64,000 bases of DNA from CAYHHI01 sp964356335 (GCA_964356335.1 CAYHHI010000010.1:1-64000); one strand, 5' to 3'; counted from the stretch's first letter, positions 17,168 through 26,805 are shown. Notes: generated by a model from the letters alone, not told the origin. Translations and numbers: made by a program.

Positions 17168-17494
17168 GTGCTGGCAGTTGTTGGGCGCACGGCCATTGTA
17201 GTCGTCGCCTTCGTTGGATTCATCTTCGCGATTGCAGGCATCATCTTGAATGGCTGTGCTTCGAACAGAGTCTACGTAAGAGTGTCTCCGCCTGCATCCA
17301 GGCACGAGGTCATCCCGTCAAGACCCCATGCAGCAGCAGTCTGGGTGAGCGGATATTGGGTATGGACAGGGCGAGAATACGGCTGGATGGAAGGCCACTG
17401 GGAGGTAGAGCCCAGGGGCGATGCCTGGGTGCCTGGCCACTGGAACAGGACGCCGCGCGGATGGATCTATGTGGCCGGCCACTGGAGCAAGTGA
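17168..17494 (+). CDS. WxxGxW-repeat lipoprotein-like small protein
   Basis: A 108-aa protein with an N-terminal hydrophobic helix (about residues 8-28) ending in a possible lipobox-like Cys (IILNGCAS). Three tandem aromatic repeats of the YxWxxGxW type follow: WVSGYWVWTG, GWMEGHWEVEP, AWVPGHWNRTP and a closing WIYVAGHWSK. Proteins with these repeats are usually small envelope lipoproteins; their function is not established. The GTG start has AAGGAG 7 nt upstream. It stands alone, divergent from the GH57 gene. Confidence 0.8.
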   Translation: MLAVVGRTAIVVVAFVGFIFAIAGIILNGCASNRVYVRVSPPASRHEVIPSRPHAAAVWVSGYWVWTGREYGWMEGHWEVEPRGDAWVPGHWNRTPRGWIYVAGHWSK

Positions 17495-17521
17495 CTTTCC
17501 CATTGCCCCTCCCCCGTCCCG

Positions 17522-17690
17522 GAGTGATCTTCTGATCGGGACATCGCAGCAGAACTAACTCTCTGACCTTCATCCCGCCGAAATAACCGATCCAGCACGC
17601 ACCCAGCCCCAGGTCAGCCGCTGCAAGGATCAGATGCTCCATCGCCAGGGCCACATCAACCATCAAGTAGTAGCAGATTCGCCCGATGCC
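17522..17690 (-). pseudogene. nitroreductase-family remnant
   Basis: The stretch VDVALAMEHLILAAADLGLG followed by ACWIGYFGGMKVREL is unmistakably the FMN-binding helix region of a nitroreductase. Sequence on both sides in the same frame has no family similarity, and the N-terminal two thirds of a normal ~170-200-aa enzyme is missing. It lies in about 475 bp of gene-free DNA between the WxxGxW gene and the P-type ATPase. It is a decayed fragment rather than a working gene. Confidence 0.65.
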
Positions 17691-17870
17691 GTCACAAGAA
17701 CTCTCGGGAGCTTGGCGCGACCCAAACGTGCCCGAAGACGACACCGGGCGAACTATGTGTATTGCTGTGTATTGCTTCGTCACTGCGTCCGTTCCTTTTG
17801 ACTCATATCTTGCGTCAGGGATTCGAATGAAGCTTGACCACTGAGCAGGAAAACGGTCACCAGCAATTGT

Positions 17871-17902
17871 CGTTCGGCATCACCTGCATGTGAAGCCGAA
17901 CG
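17871..17902. repeat. inverted repeat downstream of the P-type ATPase
   Basis: Arms CGTTCGGC (17871-17878) and GCCGAACG (17895-17902) flank a 16-nt loop about 70 bp after the ATPase stop. It could fold as an mRNA 3' hairpin, but no U-run follows. Nothing else was recognised between the nitroreductase remnant and the ATPase. Confidence 0.4.
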
Positions 17903-17969
17903 AAGCGCCTGGGGTGCAAGCCTGTGTCCGGCGGCCAGCGTCAGGAATGAGGCCCGGATGAAAACGCCC

Positions 17970-20663
17970 CTAACTCATTTCCCCAAACCGTCCGCGCCGT
18001 GATAGCCACTTCGCCATCTCCAACACCGGCGAGACCGTGAAGGCCAGAGCAATGATGAGGGCCCAATCAATCAGCGGCAGGCTAAACGTACCAAACGGCT
18101 GATGGAGCCACGGCACGTAGACAACCAGGCCTAACAGCAACAACTGCGACACAATCGCCAGATTCAACCATTTGTTGGCGAAGGGCCGATTCAGCACCGA
18201 ATGGCGGTCAGAACGGAAGTTGTATGCTTTGAAGAACTGGATTACCACCAGCGATACGAAGGTCATTGTCATGGCTTCTTCGACGCTCCGGCCAGAATTC
18301 AACGCCCAGGCAAAAAGGCCCAAGTTGACCATCGTCGACCATAGCCCGCCTACCACCATGAGGATGACCACTGGCCGAGTGAAGATGCCGGTGCGCGGGT
18401 TGCGCGGCTTGCGCCGCATGAGATCAGGTTCGGGCGGGTCTACTGACAAAGCCAAGGCTGGCAGGCCGTCAGTGGCAAGATTGACATACAGGATCTGGAC
18501 GGCACTCAAAGGCAATGGCAATCCAGTCAGCGAGGCTCCAGCCATCAAGCCGATCTCCCCGATATTGGACGAGAGCAGGTACATTAAGTACTTCTTGATG
18601 TTGCCAAAAATGCCCCGGCCCTCTTCCACTGCCGCAACGATAGAAGCGAAGTTATCATCGGTGAGCGTCATGGCAGCGGCCTCTTTGGTCACGTCCGTGC
18701 CGGTGATGCCCATCGCAATGCCGATGTCGGCCTTCTTGAGCGCGGGCGCATCGTTCACGCCGTCCCCCGTCATCGCGACAATGTGGCCTTTCTTTTGCAG
18801 GGCCGTTACCACGCGCAGCTTATGCGCCGGGGAAACGCGGGCGTAGACTTCGATATTCTCGACCTCGCACTCAAACTCTTCCTCGCCCATCGCCTCCAAT
18901 TCCGCGCCGGTAACGACGCGGCCCGTCTTAAGCAAGCCCAGCTCACAACCCACTGCTTGCGCGGTGAGCGGATGGTCGCCCGTAATCATCACCGGCTTGA
19001 TACCTGCATGTTCGCACGTCTGGATCGCGGCCTTAACCTCGGGGCGTGGCGGGTCGATCATGCCCACCAATCCGAGGAATGTCATTTCATGCTCCGCGTT
19101 TTCCAGCGTTACACCCGCTTTAGAGGAAACCGCCAGAACCCGCAACGCCTCACCTGCCATCTGACGGGCCATCTCCATAATCATTTCCCGACTCTCGCAA
19201 TCCAGGCTTATCTCTCCGTCTGCCGTCAACTGCCGCGCGCACGAATCAAGGATGATTTCAGGCGCGCCCTTGGAGTAGGCGATCATGCCCCCCTGCCCGG
19301 TGTGTAGAGTGGTCATGCGTTTGGTTTCGGAGGTGAACGGGATTTCGTTCACACGTGGGAACTGTGACTCAAGGCTGACTTTGTTCAATCCGGCTTTGGC
19401 GGCAGCGACGACCAGCGCAGCCTCCGTCGGGTCGCCTTTAGCATGCCAGCGGCCATCGGTCTCGTTGTGAACGATATGCGCGTCCGAGGCGAGGCTGGCG
19501 GCCCTCAATAGCAGTTTCATGGAGTCCGAAGGTTCGACGGCGAGGCCGCCGCGTAAGAACCGACCACGCGGCTCATAACCCGCCCCGGAGACTTCTATCA
19601 TGTGTCCGGCGACAAAGATCTTACGGGCCGTCATCTCGTCTTTGGTCAGCGTCCCGGTTTTGTCAGAGCAAATGACCGAAGTGCTGCCGAGCGTTTCAAC
19701 CGCTGGCAAACGGCGCATCAGCGCATGGCGTTTAGCCATCCTCTGCACACCGATAGCGAGCGAAATCGTGACCACAGCGGGCAATGCCTCGGGGACGGCA
19801 GCGACCCCAAGCGCGATACCGAAGATGAGCATTTCGAGGAACGGCTGGCCCCGGAGGAGCCCGAGAACAACAATGATTGCCACAACGACAAACGCGGCCC
19901 ACGCCAGTGTGCGGCCGAGCCTATCTAAGTTTGCCTGCAACGGGGTCTTGCCGGTCTCGACTGTCTGCAGCATTTGTGCGATCTTGCCGAACTCGGTGTT
20001 CATGCCCGTCGCAACCACCATTCCACGGCCTCGCCCGTAGGTCGCGGCTGTACCTGCGTAAGCCAAGTTCTTGCGGTCGCCTAAGGCCAATTCAGCGTCT
20101 GCCAGAGGTGCGGCATGTTTTTCCACCGGAACAGACTCGCCCGTGAGCGCGGCTTCTTCAATCTGTAGATTGACGGTTTCAATCAGTCTGGCGTCGGCGG
20201 GCATTTTGTCGCCCGCTCGCAGGAGGACGACATCGCCGGGCACGAGGTCGCGCGCCGGGATCTTGGTTTCCTGCCCATCGCGCAATACGTTTGCAGTGGG
20301 CGCGGCCATTTGGCGTAACGCCTCGATGGCATGCTCCGCGCGGAATTCCTGCACAAAACCCAACAGCACAGCAAACAGGACAATCACAGCAATTGCGATG
20401 GCTTCAATCCCATGCCCAAAGAAGGCGGATAGGATTGTGGCAACAAGGAGAATGACAATCAGAACATTCTTGAACTGGCCGGAAAGGATTGCCCATGGCG
20501 AAACGCGGCGAGCGGCCTGTAGTTCATTCGGGCCGTGTTCGGCCAAACGATGGGCGGCCTCCGCACCGGTTAACCCGGCGGGTGTGGATTTCAATAGAGA
20601 GAATACTGCTTCCTTGGATAGGGTGTGCCAGAGCGGACTTGTGTCTTGGAGTGATGGTTTCAT
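17970..20663 (-). CDS. P2-type cation-transporting ATPase (Ca2+-type)
   Basis: An 897-aa P-type ATPase with the full motif set: cation-ATPase N domain (residues about 10-80), LTGESVPVEKHA, the phosphorylated Asp in CSDKTGTLTKDEM near residue 335, TGDGVNDAPALKKADIG near residue 632, and a C-terminal membrane domain. VAAVPEALPAVV carries the PEALP version of the transport-site motif, typical of P2 Ca2+/Mn2+ or PMR1-like pumps; a Na+/K+-type role cannot be excluded. The ATG at 20663 was chosen by fit to family N-termini; its ribosome-binding site is poor. It stands alone between a gene remnant and a long gap, so it may have been acquired. Confidence 0.9.
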   Translation of the reverse strand: MKPSLQDTSPLWHTLSKEAVFSLLKSTPAGLTGAEAAHRLAEHGPNELQAARRVSPWAILSGQFKNVLIVILLVATILSAFFGHGIEAIAIAVIVLFAVLLGFVQEFRAEHAIEALRQMAAPTANVLRDGQETKIPARDLVPGDVVLLRAGDKMPADARLIETVNLQIEEAALTGESVPVEKHAAPLADAELALGDRKNLAYAGTAATYGRGRGMVVATGMNTEFGKIAQMLQTVETGKTPLQANLDRLGRTLAWAAFVVVAIIVVLGLLRGQPFLEMLIFGIALGVAAVPEALPAVVTISLAIGVQRMAKRHALMRRLPAVETLGSTSVICSDKTGTLTKDEMTARKIFVAGHMIEVSGAGYEPRGRFLRGGLAVEPSDSMKLLLRAASLASDAHIVHNETDGRWHAKGDPTEAALVVAAAKAGLNKVSLESQFPRVNEIPFTSETKRMTTLHTGQGGMIAYSKGAPEIILDSCARQLTADGEISLDCESREMIMEMARQMAGEALRVLAVSSKAGVTLENAEHEMTFLGLVGMIDPPRPEVKAAIQTCEHAGIKPVMITGDHPLTAQAVGCELGLLKTGRVVTGAELEAMGEEEFECEVENIEVYARVSPAHKLRVVTALQKKGHIVAMTGDGVNDAPALKKADIGIAMGITGTDVTKEAAAMTLTDDNFASIVAAVEEGRGIFGNIKKYLMYLLSSNIGEIGLMAGASLTGLPLPLSAVQILYVNLATDGLPALALSVDPPEPDLMRRKPRNPRTGIFTRPVVILMVVGGLWSTMVNLGLFAWALNSGRSVEEAMTMTFVSLVVIQFFKAYNFRSDRHSVLNRPFANKWLNLAIVSQLLLLGLVVYVPWLHQPFGTFSLPLIDWALIIALAFTVSPVLEMAKWLSRRGRFGEMS

Positions 20664-20904
20664 GGATGCACACCCACGGAAGCGGTTTTGTCCGCCAGGT
20701 TCTCCCGATGAGGTCGGGCTCCCTTGAAGGCGAGGCGACTGAACTGGTACGACAGTGCAGCCATTCCGGGCAGTGCGGCGAGCGGTGCGCATTCAGCCAT
20801 TTGAACAAGACTCATTGGCGACATGATGAGACTCTGGTTTCGACATCTCGTCCTTGCAGTAGCTCCTGTTCAGCGTCGTTGCGCTCGCCGTGCATATCAG
20901 TGGC

Positions 20905-20935
20905 ATTATACCATTCGGTTTCTCTATTGGTACAA
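20905..20935 (-). promoter_or_regulatory. possible promoter for the P-type ATPase
   Basis: Minus strand TTGTAC (20930-20935) and a perfect TATAAT (20905-20910) separated by 19 nt, longer than ideal. The leader would be about 235 nt. The rest of 20664-21007 contains no gene I can support. Confidence 0.35.
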
Positions 20936-21007
20936 GAATCGGTTGAGGTTGTTCCCCTGGTCAGCGTGCAATCTTCATTGGTGAGGGCAAGAAACCTGCA
21001 GTGTTGC

Positions 21008-23551
21008 CTACTTGACCACGACTATCTTACGACTGCTGACCTGCTTCCCAGCCTCGAGCCTGCAGAAATAGATGCCCGGCGACACAGGCCGGCCCCACGA
21101 GTCAGTACCGTTCCAGGCAATCTCATGGCGACCCGCACTCAACCGCCCTTCCATAAGCGTCCTCACCTTCTGCCCGGCGATGCCGTAGACTGCGAGCTGG
21201 ACCGAACGATCTTCCGGCAGAGCGAATTCAATGTTCGCTTTTGCATCAAATGGGTTGGGAAAGACTCGAGCCATGGTGAGACCGGGCTCGGCATCAACAT
21301 CACGAGGGGTCTCGGCTGCAGCTGTCACATCAGAGTTCGATCGCTGCGCAAATATGTCCTGGTTGCCGCCCCTGGTCGAGCAGTATGCCACCCACATTCT
21401 TCCGTCGGAGGCCTGCGTCACCGATGACCACTGATTACTGTACCATTTGCCGAACAACATCGATTCTTCCGACCAGTCAGCCCCATCATACCTCTTGTAG
21501 AACACGTTTCCAGATTTGGCATATGTGGCCCAGATCTCACCATCGGATGTCTGAGTGATTGAAGGGGATTGCTTGTCTCCCGCAGAATATGTCAGCCTCA
21601 TATCATCCGACCAAGAGATCCCGTTGAAGATCTTATAGTAGACCTCGGACCGCCCATCCCTATCCGTGCACCAGACCACCCACAACTCCCCATCATCCGA
21701 CTCCACGACTTCAGGATAATAATCCTGGGATTCGTTATTTGTCAGACGTTTCACGGAAGACCAGGAATCTCCATCAAAGGTCACGTAGTAAATCTCGTAG
21801 TTCCCATCCTTCCTGTTTGAACTCCAAATCACCCAGATCAGGCCATCAGAAGCCTGAGTTATGGACGGCTCTATATCTGCAAACGTGTTTTGCGTCAAGC
21901 TGACATCCTGTGACCAGGATGTGCCGTCGTAGGTCTTGTAGTAGATCTCATAGCCACCTTCTCTGGCCGACTGCCAGACGACCCATATTCTCCCATCCTG
22001 GTCTTCGGCGATTGCGGGACATCCGTCATCTCCCGCCTGGCTTGTCAGTCGTGTCTCGTAGGACCAGGTCTCTCCAAGGTCGGATGAAGTCTTGTAATAG
22101 ATCTCCCCATCGCCGTTTCTGTCTGAAGACCACGCCAGCCAGATGTCCCCCGAGGTCTGGACGATCGCAGGGTTCGCGTCGCTGGTAGAGTAGCCGGTCA
22201 GTCTGATCTCTGAGGCGCTGGTGAAGAGGCCCACATCAAGAGAGAGACTGTCGGTCCCGGAATATTCGCTGCTTCCAGAATCGCTCGCTGCCAACACTCG
22301 CCAATAGTAAGACACCCTGTCTCCAAGATCATGCGTTGGAGTGTAAGAAGTGTCCGTGATGCCCGGGATAGTCACCATCGACGGATCGCTGAGGAAGTCG
22401 GCTGAGGTCGAGTATTCCAGAGTATATGTGTCTGCATTGTTCGACGGATGCCAGGCAAAAGTGGGGATAAGCGTAGTAGTCAGGGTTGCACCCTTGAACC
22501 GAGAGGCCCGTATTGGGGTCGAAGGCAGGTCTGTGGTGCAGTCAATCCAGATGGGGCTGGACCATGCCCTGGCAGCCAAAAACCGGTAAACCTTCACAAA
22601 GTAATAGTTCTCCCCTCCAGGAGGAGTGATTACGGGATCCCAGCTGAAGGAGCTCCCGTGGAGCCAGGTCCAGGTTATGGGTAGGCCGTTCTCATACAGT
22701 TCAATGCACCCGAACGCATTACCGATATCCGGATCACTAACATCTATCGAGAACTGAACATTGCCTACGTCAATGAACGTCTCTCCCATCCAGTGGCCAC
22801 CTGCCCGAAACGTCAGTCGGAGATCTCGATCACGTGTTGAATAAGTTCGATGGTTCCTCGTGGCATCCAAGATATCTGCCTTTGTCAGACTGCAGGCGAG
22901 GGCAACAGTCCAGTAACAACCCTGCCCCCAGCTTGCATCGTGAGTGTCTTGCGATCCGTCAGTGCCCACATGCCATCCCTTGTTCAGAATCTCGACATAT
23001 CCATCCTGTTCCTGGTCAGTCCTCACCTCAACTGCGTTTATCCCAATATCCCCGATGGAAGAATAGGCATAGTCGTTAAAGCAACCCGGGCACGGATGAT
23101 TGAAGGTTGCCGTACAACCACTTGTGGCGAGTTCCCTATAAAGAGAGTCGTAGTCACTCCAACTGGCTTTGAAGACATGATCGGCTTCAAATACATTACA
23201 GTGATCCCATCCAAGTCCAGTCCACTCTTGTCCGGCAATGGCAACAAACACGCCGTTCTCCGTGTAAGCATTTGCCTGAAAGCGTACGTCGGCATATTCA
23301 CTGCCAGAAAGGCACACGTTGTGATCCGTCACAGCAAGGAAATCGACCTTAGCGGTATCTCTGGCGTATGCAAAAGCGCGGGCTGGAGTCCCCACCCCGT
23401 CCGAATATGAAGTATGAGAATGCAGGCTACCCACATAGAAGTTATAGGGTGACTGGTCAAGATGCGCGGCGTGCCCATGCTCTGCTCCGAGGTGAAACGG
23501 GACGACCAGGATCAATATCCCCGAGAGTACACACATCAACTTCTTTACCAT
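21008..23551 (-). CDS. secreted PHP-domain protein with FN3-like domain, six blade-like repeats and FlgD/Ig tail
   Basis: An 847-aa exported protein. A signal peptide (about 1-22) is followed by a CehA/McbA-like PHP metallohydrolase domain: VGSLHSHTSYSDG (metal-binding HxH) and FLAVTDHNV. A fibronectin-like domain comes next (around TPTFAWHPS to SYYWRVLAASD). Then come about six repeats of ~50 residues with cores such as IWLAWSSDRNGDGEIYYK, IWVVWQSAREGGYEIYYK and LWVVWCTDRDGRSEVYYK, probably blades of a beta-propeller. The last ~85 residues are a FlgD-Ig tail (VFPNPFDAKANIEF ... KIVVVK) like that of the GH57 protein at 13342-16974. The PHP domain may cleave phosphate or other esters; substrate unknown. 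Confidence 0.78.
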   Translation of the reverse strand: MVKKLMCVLSGILILVVPFHLGAEHGHAAHLDQSPYNFYVGSLHSHTSYSDGVGTPARAFAYARDTAKVDFLAVTDHNVCLSGSEYADVRFQANAYTENGVFVAIAGQEWTGLGWDHCNVFEADHVFKASWSDYDSLYRELATSGCTATFNHPCPGCFNDYAYSSIGDIGINAVEVRTDQEQDGYVEILNKGWHVGTDGSQDTHDASWGQGCYWTVALACSLTKADILDATRNHRTYSTRDRDLRLTFRAGGHWMGETFIDVGNVQFSIDVSDPDIGNAFGCIELYENGLPITWTWLHGSSFSWDPVITPPGGENYYFVKVYRFLAARAWSSPIWIDCTTDLPSTPIRASRFKGATLTTTLIPTFAWHPSNNADTYTLEYSTSADFLSDPSMVTIPGITDTSYTPTHDLGDRVSYYWRVLAASDSGSSEYSGTDSLSLDVGLFTSASEIRLTGYSTSDANPAIVQTSGDIWLAWSSDRNGDGEIYYKTSSDLGETWSYETRLTSQAGDDGCPAIAEDQDGRIWVVWQSAREGGYEIYYKTYDGTSWSQDVSLTQNTFADIEPSITQASDGLIWVIWSSNRKDGNYEIYYVTFDGDSWSSVKRLTNNESQDYYPEVVESDDGELWVVWCTDRDGRSEVYYKIFNGISWSDDMRLTYSAGDKQSPSITQTSDGEIWATYAKSGNVFYKRYDGADWSEESMLFGKWYSNQWSSVTQASDGRMWVAYCSTRGGNQDIFAQRSNSDVTAAAETPRDVDAEPGLTMARVFPNPFDAKANIEFALPEDRSVQLAVYGIAGQKVRTLMEGRLSAGRHEIAWNGTDSWGRPVSPGIYFCRLEAGKQVSSRKIVVVK

Positions 23552-24021
23552 ACTCGCACGCCCTACCTATACCTGACGTTGATTGCACCCCGAGCAGTCA
23601 TGCCGTCAGAGACCGACGGTCCATCCGCCCCTGCATATTATACTGGGCTACACGAAGCGCATGTGTTTAGGTTACATTTCTTCGTGCTGGCCTCATGGCG
23701 CCTTAGACCGCTGTGCCGCAATGCCGCTTTCACCGACTTACCTGCCGTTAGGGCATATGTCAGGGTATATATCTCGCCTATGCGTGCCCTTTCAGCCCTT
23801 TTCTCCGCGATGCTTACAACTCCATACCAGCTTATCATAAGGGCACCAAGGAATCAAGCTGAGCATACGATTTATGGTATAACGCTTGGTGGCCTCTTCT
23901 TCGGCTCATAGACAGGAGGTCCGGCGGCTTCAGGTTGACAACCCATGAGGGAAGTGGTATGCGTTCTCGGGATTCCGACGCGAAACAGCATAAGAGACGG
24001 TTCGATGAGTCAGAGAGAGAC
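23552..24021. other. 470-bp intergenic region between divergent PHP and tldD genes
   Basis: No gene or RNA could be supported here. A TATAAT-like box on the minus strand near 23640 and TATAAC on the plus strand at 23878-23883 are possible -10 elements, but neither has a convincing -35. The frame of tldD is open back to 23935, so up to 29 extra codons are possible. Confidence 0.4.
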
Positions 24022-25437
24022 ATGACCGAGCATCAGGTGGCATTCCCTCAAAAGCAAGATCTCGAAAAAGCTCTCAGCGCCGCGGTGGCAAGGGGCGCCG
24101 AGTTCGCCGAGATCTATGTTGAGAAGGATACAGCCGACACCGTAAGAGTAGAGGAGCAGGTTGTCCGGGAGGCATCGCGCGGAGTAATACTGGGAGCCGG
24201 CGTCAGGGCAATATCTGGTGAGAAGATCGGATATGCCTATACGGATGACATCGATCCGGAGAGCCTCGTCGAGGCAGCCAAGGTTGCAGGCGAGATCGCC
24301 ACTGAAGGCGGCGGCACCCACATCGCGGATCTCACCGGGCTCACCGTCGCCCGACCTTATTCCATCATAAAGACATACCCCATTGAGATAGAAGCGGCAA
24401 AGAAGATCGAGGCTGCGTGGCGGGCCGACCAAGCCGCGAGATGCTTTGATAAGAGGATCACGGAAGTCCTCATCGCCCTTATGGACGAGGACAAAACCAT
24501 ACTGGTCGCTAACTCCGAGGGTCTGCATGTCACCGATAGGCAGATAATCACATCTATCCGGGTCACAGCTATCGCCCAAGAAGCAAGCTTGCGGCAACGC
24601 GGCTTCAAATCATTCAGCGGCAGGGCCGGCTACGAGCTCTTCGATGAGCAGTCGCCTGCCCAGGTTGGCACCGATGCCGCGAGGCAAGCGGTGCTCCTCC
24701 TCGATGCCCAGGAAGCTCCGGCCGGAACGATGGCGCTGGTCCTTGCCAATGCAGGGGGAGGCGTGCTCTTACACGAGGCCATCGGCCATGGCTTTGAGGG
24801 TGACTTCATTAGAAAGAAGTCCTCCCTCTTCGCAGGAAGAGTCGGAGAGAAGATCGCTGCCGACGGATGCACGATCGTTGACGATGCTACCGTGCCGGGG
24901 AAGCGAGGAACAATCAACATCGATGATGAGGGCGTACCGGGCCGGCGAACAGTGCTCGTCGAAAACGGCATCTTGAAGGGCTTTCTCTATGACAAGCTCA
25001 ACGCCAGGCTCATGAACACGGTCTCAACCGGCAACGGCCGCAGACAATCTTACAGGAACGTTCCGGTTCCGAGAATGACTAACACCATCATGCTCGCGGG
25101 CCAGGTGCCTCCTGAAGAGATAATCGCGTCGGTCGCCAAGGGATTCTACGCAAAGGCCGTGGGCGGCGGGCAGGTTGACATATCGGGCGGCAACTTCGTT
25201 TTCGAGGTCACCGAGGGCTACCTGATCGAGAACGGCAAGATCGGAACGCCCGTCAGAGGAGCCAACCTGATCGGCAACGGAGGCGAAATCCTGACCAAGA
25301 TAGAGATGGTGGGAGACGATTTTGCCTACTACACCGGCTGGGGAACTTGCGGCAAGGCAGGCCAGGGAGTGCCCGTGGCTGATGGCATGCCGACAATAAA
25401 GATTTCTGAGATCACGATTGGAGGAACCAAATCGTGA
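24022..25437 (+). CDS. tldD: TldD metalloprotease subunit
   Basis: A 471-aa U62-family peptidase, the catalytic half of the TldD/TldE heterodimer that degrades unfolded peptides and matures some ribosomal peptides. The zinc motif HEAIGHGFEGDF is near residue 251, followed by the glycine-rich VDISGGNFVFEVTEGY. The start at ATG 24022 (MTEHQVAFP) fits the usual length; in-frame ATG 23959 has a better GAGGGAAG site and would add 21 residues. The stop overlaps tldE by 4 nt (GTGA), so the two subunits are translated together. Confidence 0.93.
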   Translation: MTEHQVAFPQKQDLEKALSAAVARGAEFAEIYVEKDTADTVRVEEQVVREASRGVILGAGVRAISGEKIGYAYTDDIDPESLVEAAKVAGEIATEGGGTHIADLTGLTVARPYSIIKTYPIEIEAAKKIEAAWRADQAARCFDKRITEVLIALMDEDKTILVANSEGLHVTDRQIITSIRVTAIAQEASLRQRGFKSFSGRAGYELFDEQSPAQVGTDAARQAVLLLDAQEAPAGTMALVLANAGGGVLLHEAIGHGFEGDFIRKKSSLFAGRVGEKIAADGCTIVDDATVPGKRGTINIDDEGVPGRRTVLVENGILKGFLYDKLNARLMNTVSTGNGRRQSYRNVPVPRMTNTIMLAGQVPPEEIIASVAKGFYAKAVGGGQVDISGGNFVFEVTEGYLIENGKIGTPVRGANLIGNGGEILTKIEMVGDDFAYYTGWGTCGKAGQGVPVADGMPTIKISEITIGGTKS

Positions 25438-26795
25438 GCATGGATTACGTCGATCTCGCAGGCGAGATCACGCGCGAGGCCAAAGCCAGAGGCGCCGATG
25501 ACGCCGATTGCTTCGTCGAGACCGGGCGCGAGCTCACGATCAAGGTGAGAAGCGGCGAGGTCGAAAGTATTGAACGGGCGAGTTTCCGCGGCATGGGGAT
25601 CAGGCTCTTTGTGGGCCAGCGGATGGGATTCGGATTCACAACCGATTTCTCCAGGGCCTCCCTTGCGGACCTTGTGGAGAGGTGTCATGCCTTTGCACTT
25701 GCCACCACTCCAGACCCGGATGCAGGAATCCCTGAGAGAGAGCATGTCGAGCCAGACGAAAGAGGCGAGGCAGGCGATCTCGAGATCAACGACCCGAGCA
25801 TAGATGAGATTCCACTCGCAAAGAAGACCGAACTCGCTCTTACCTGTGAGAGCGCAGCCTATGACTACGACAAGCGTATCAAGCATACCTACAGCACAGC
25901 CTACAGCGAACAGAAAGGCAGGATAATCATAGCAAGGATGAGCTCTCGGCCAATCCTCTATGAGGCTACGAGCTTTGAAATACTCTGCGCACCTGTTGCC
26001 GAGGAGGATGGCGAGAAGAGAATGGGCATCTGGACATCAGATGGGAGATTCTTCGCCGATATCGAACCGGCTCACCTGATTGGACAGACGGCGGCCAGGC
26101 AGGCGATAGCGATGCTCGGGGCCAAGACTCCTCCCACCCAGAAGACAAATGTGGTCTTCAATCCTGCGACTGGAAGCGAAGTGATGGCACACATCTTCAA
26201 TGGCCTTGATGGCCAGCGGGTCCTGAGGGGCATGTCGTTTCTGAAGGACAAGCTCGGCAAGCGCGTCGGCTCAAGGCTTGCGACCTTCGTTGATGATGGA
26301 AGGATGCCGAGGCGGATGGGGTCACGGCCCTTTGACGCAGAAGGTGTCCCAACAAGAAGAATTCCTGCCATAGCTAAGGGCATGCTGAAGTCTTACTTTT
26401 ACGATTATCGTTCATCAAGGAAGGCCGGCACCAGTCCCACGGGAAATGCAAGGCGAGGATTTACGTCGATCCCCGAAGTCGCAGAGAATAATTTCTATCT
26501 CATCCCGGGCATAATGTCGAAAGATGATTTGATCGGCAGCATCAAGGATGGGCTTCTTGTGACCCGCCTTCTCGGATTCGGCGTCAACATAACCACGGGG
26601 GACTACTCGAGGGGCGCTGAAGGCCTGTGGATCAAGGACGGCAAGATAAGTCACCCCGTTGATGGCATAACGATAGCGAGCAATCTCGGAGAGATGCTCA
26701 AAGGTATGGATGCCGTCGCATCCGATCTTCGCTTCTTCGGAAGATTCGGCTCGCCCACCTTCGCGATACGTGAGATGACAATCGCCGGGGAGTGA
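25434..26795 (+). CDS. tldE: TldE/PmbA subunit
   Basis: A 453-aa partner of TldD, with the family fold but without the HExxxH zinc motif. Typical segments are ESIERASFRGMGIRLFVGQR near the N-terminus and GVNITTGDYSRGAEGLWI near the C-terminus. The GTG start at 25434 overlaps the tldD stop and has GGAGG 9 nt upstream; ATG at 25440 is an in-frame alternative. No precursor-peptide gene was recognised alongside, so a general peptidase role is more likely than a dedicated peptide-maturation locus. Confidence 0.92.
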   Translation: MSMDYVDLAGEITREAKARGADDADCFVETGRELTIKVRSGEVESIERASFRGMGIRLFVGQRMGFGFTTDFSRASLADLVERCHAFALATTPDPDAGIPEREHVEPDERGEAGDLEINDPSIDEIPLAKKTELALTCESAAYDYDKRIKHTYSTAYSEQKGRIIIARMSSRPILYEATSFEILCAPVAEEDGEKRMGIWTSDGRFFADIEPAHLIGQTAARQAIAMLGAKTPPTQKTNVVFNPATGSEVMAHIFNGLDGQRVLRGMSFLKDKLGKRVGSRLATFVDDGRMPRRMGSRPFDAEGVPTRRIPAIAKGMLKSYFYDYRSSRKAGTSPTGNARRGFTSIPEVAENNFYLIPGIMSKDDLIGSIKDGLLVTRLLGFGVNITTGDYSRGAEGLWIKDGKISHPVDGITIASNLGEMLKGMDAVASDLRFFGRFGSPTFAIREMTIAGE

Positions 26796-26805
26796 GCCTC
26801 TGCTC

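Noticed and set aside
17871..17902. Integron attC site
   Set aside because: The inverted repeat CGTTCGGC/GCCGAACG does not fit the RYYYAAC and GTTRRRY cores, and there is no cassette array or integrase.
20524..20808. 94-codon minus-strand frame upstream of the P-type ATPase
   Set aside because: Overlaps the ATPase start in another frame and shows no similarity to any family.
23638..23838. 66-codon minus-strand frame in the PHP-tldD gap
   Set aside because: No ribosome-binding site, no domain and composition like random sequence.
24010..24597. 195-codon frame antisense to tldD
   Set aside because: Fully inside tldD on the opposite strand; tldD is supported by its zinc motif.
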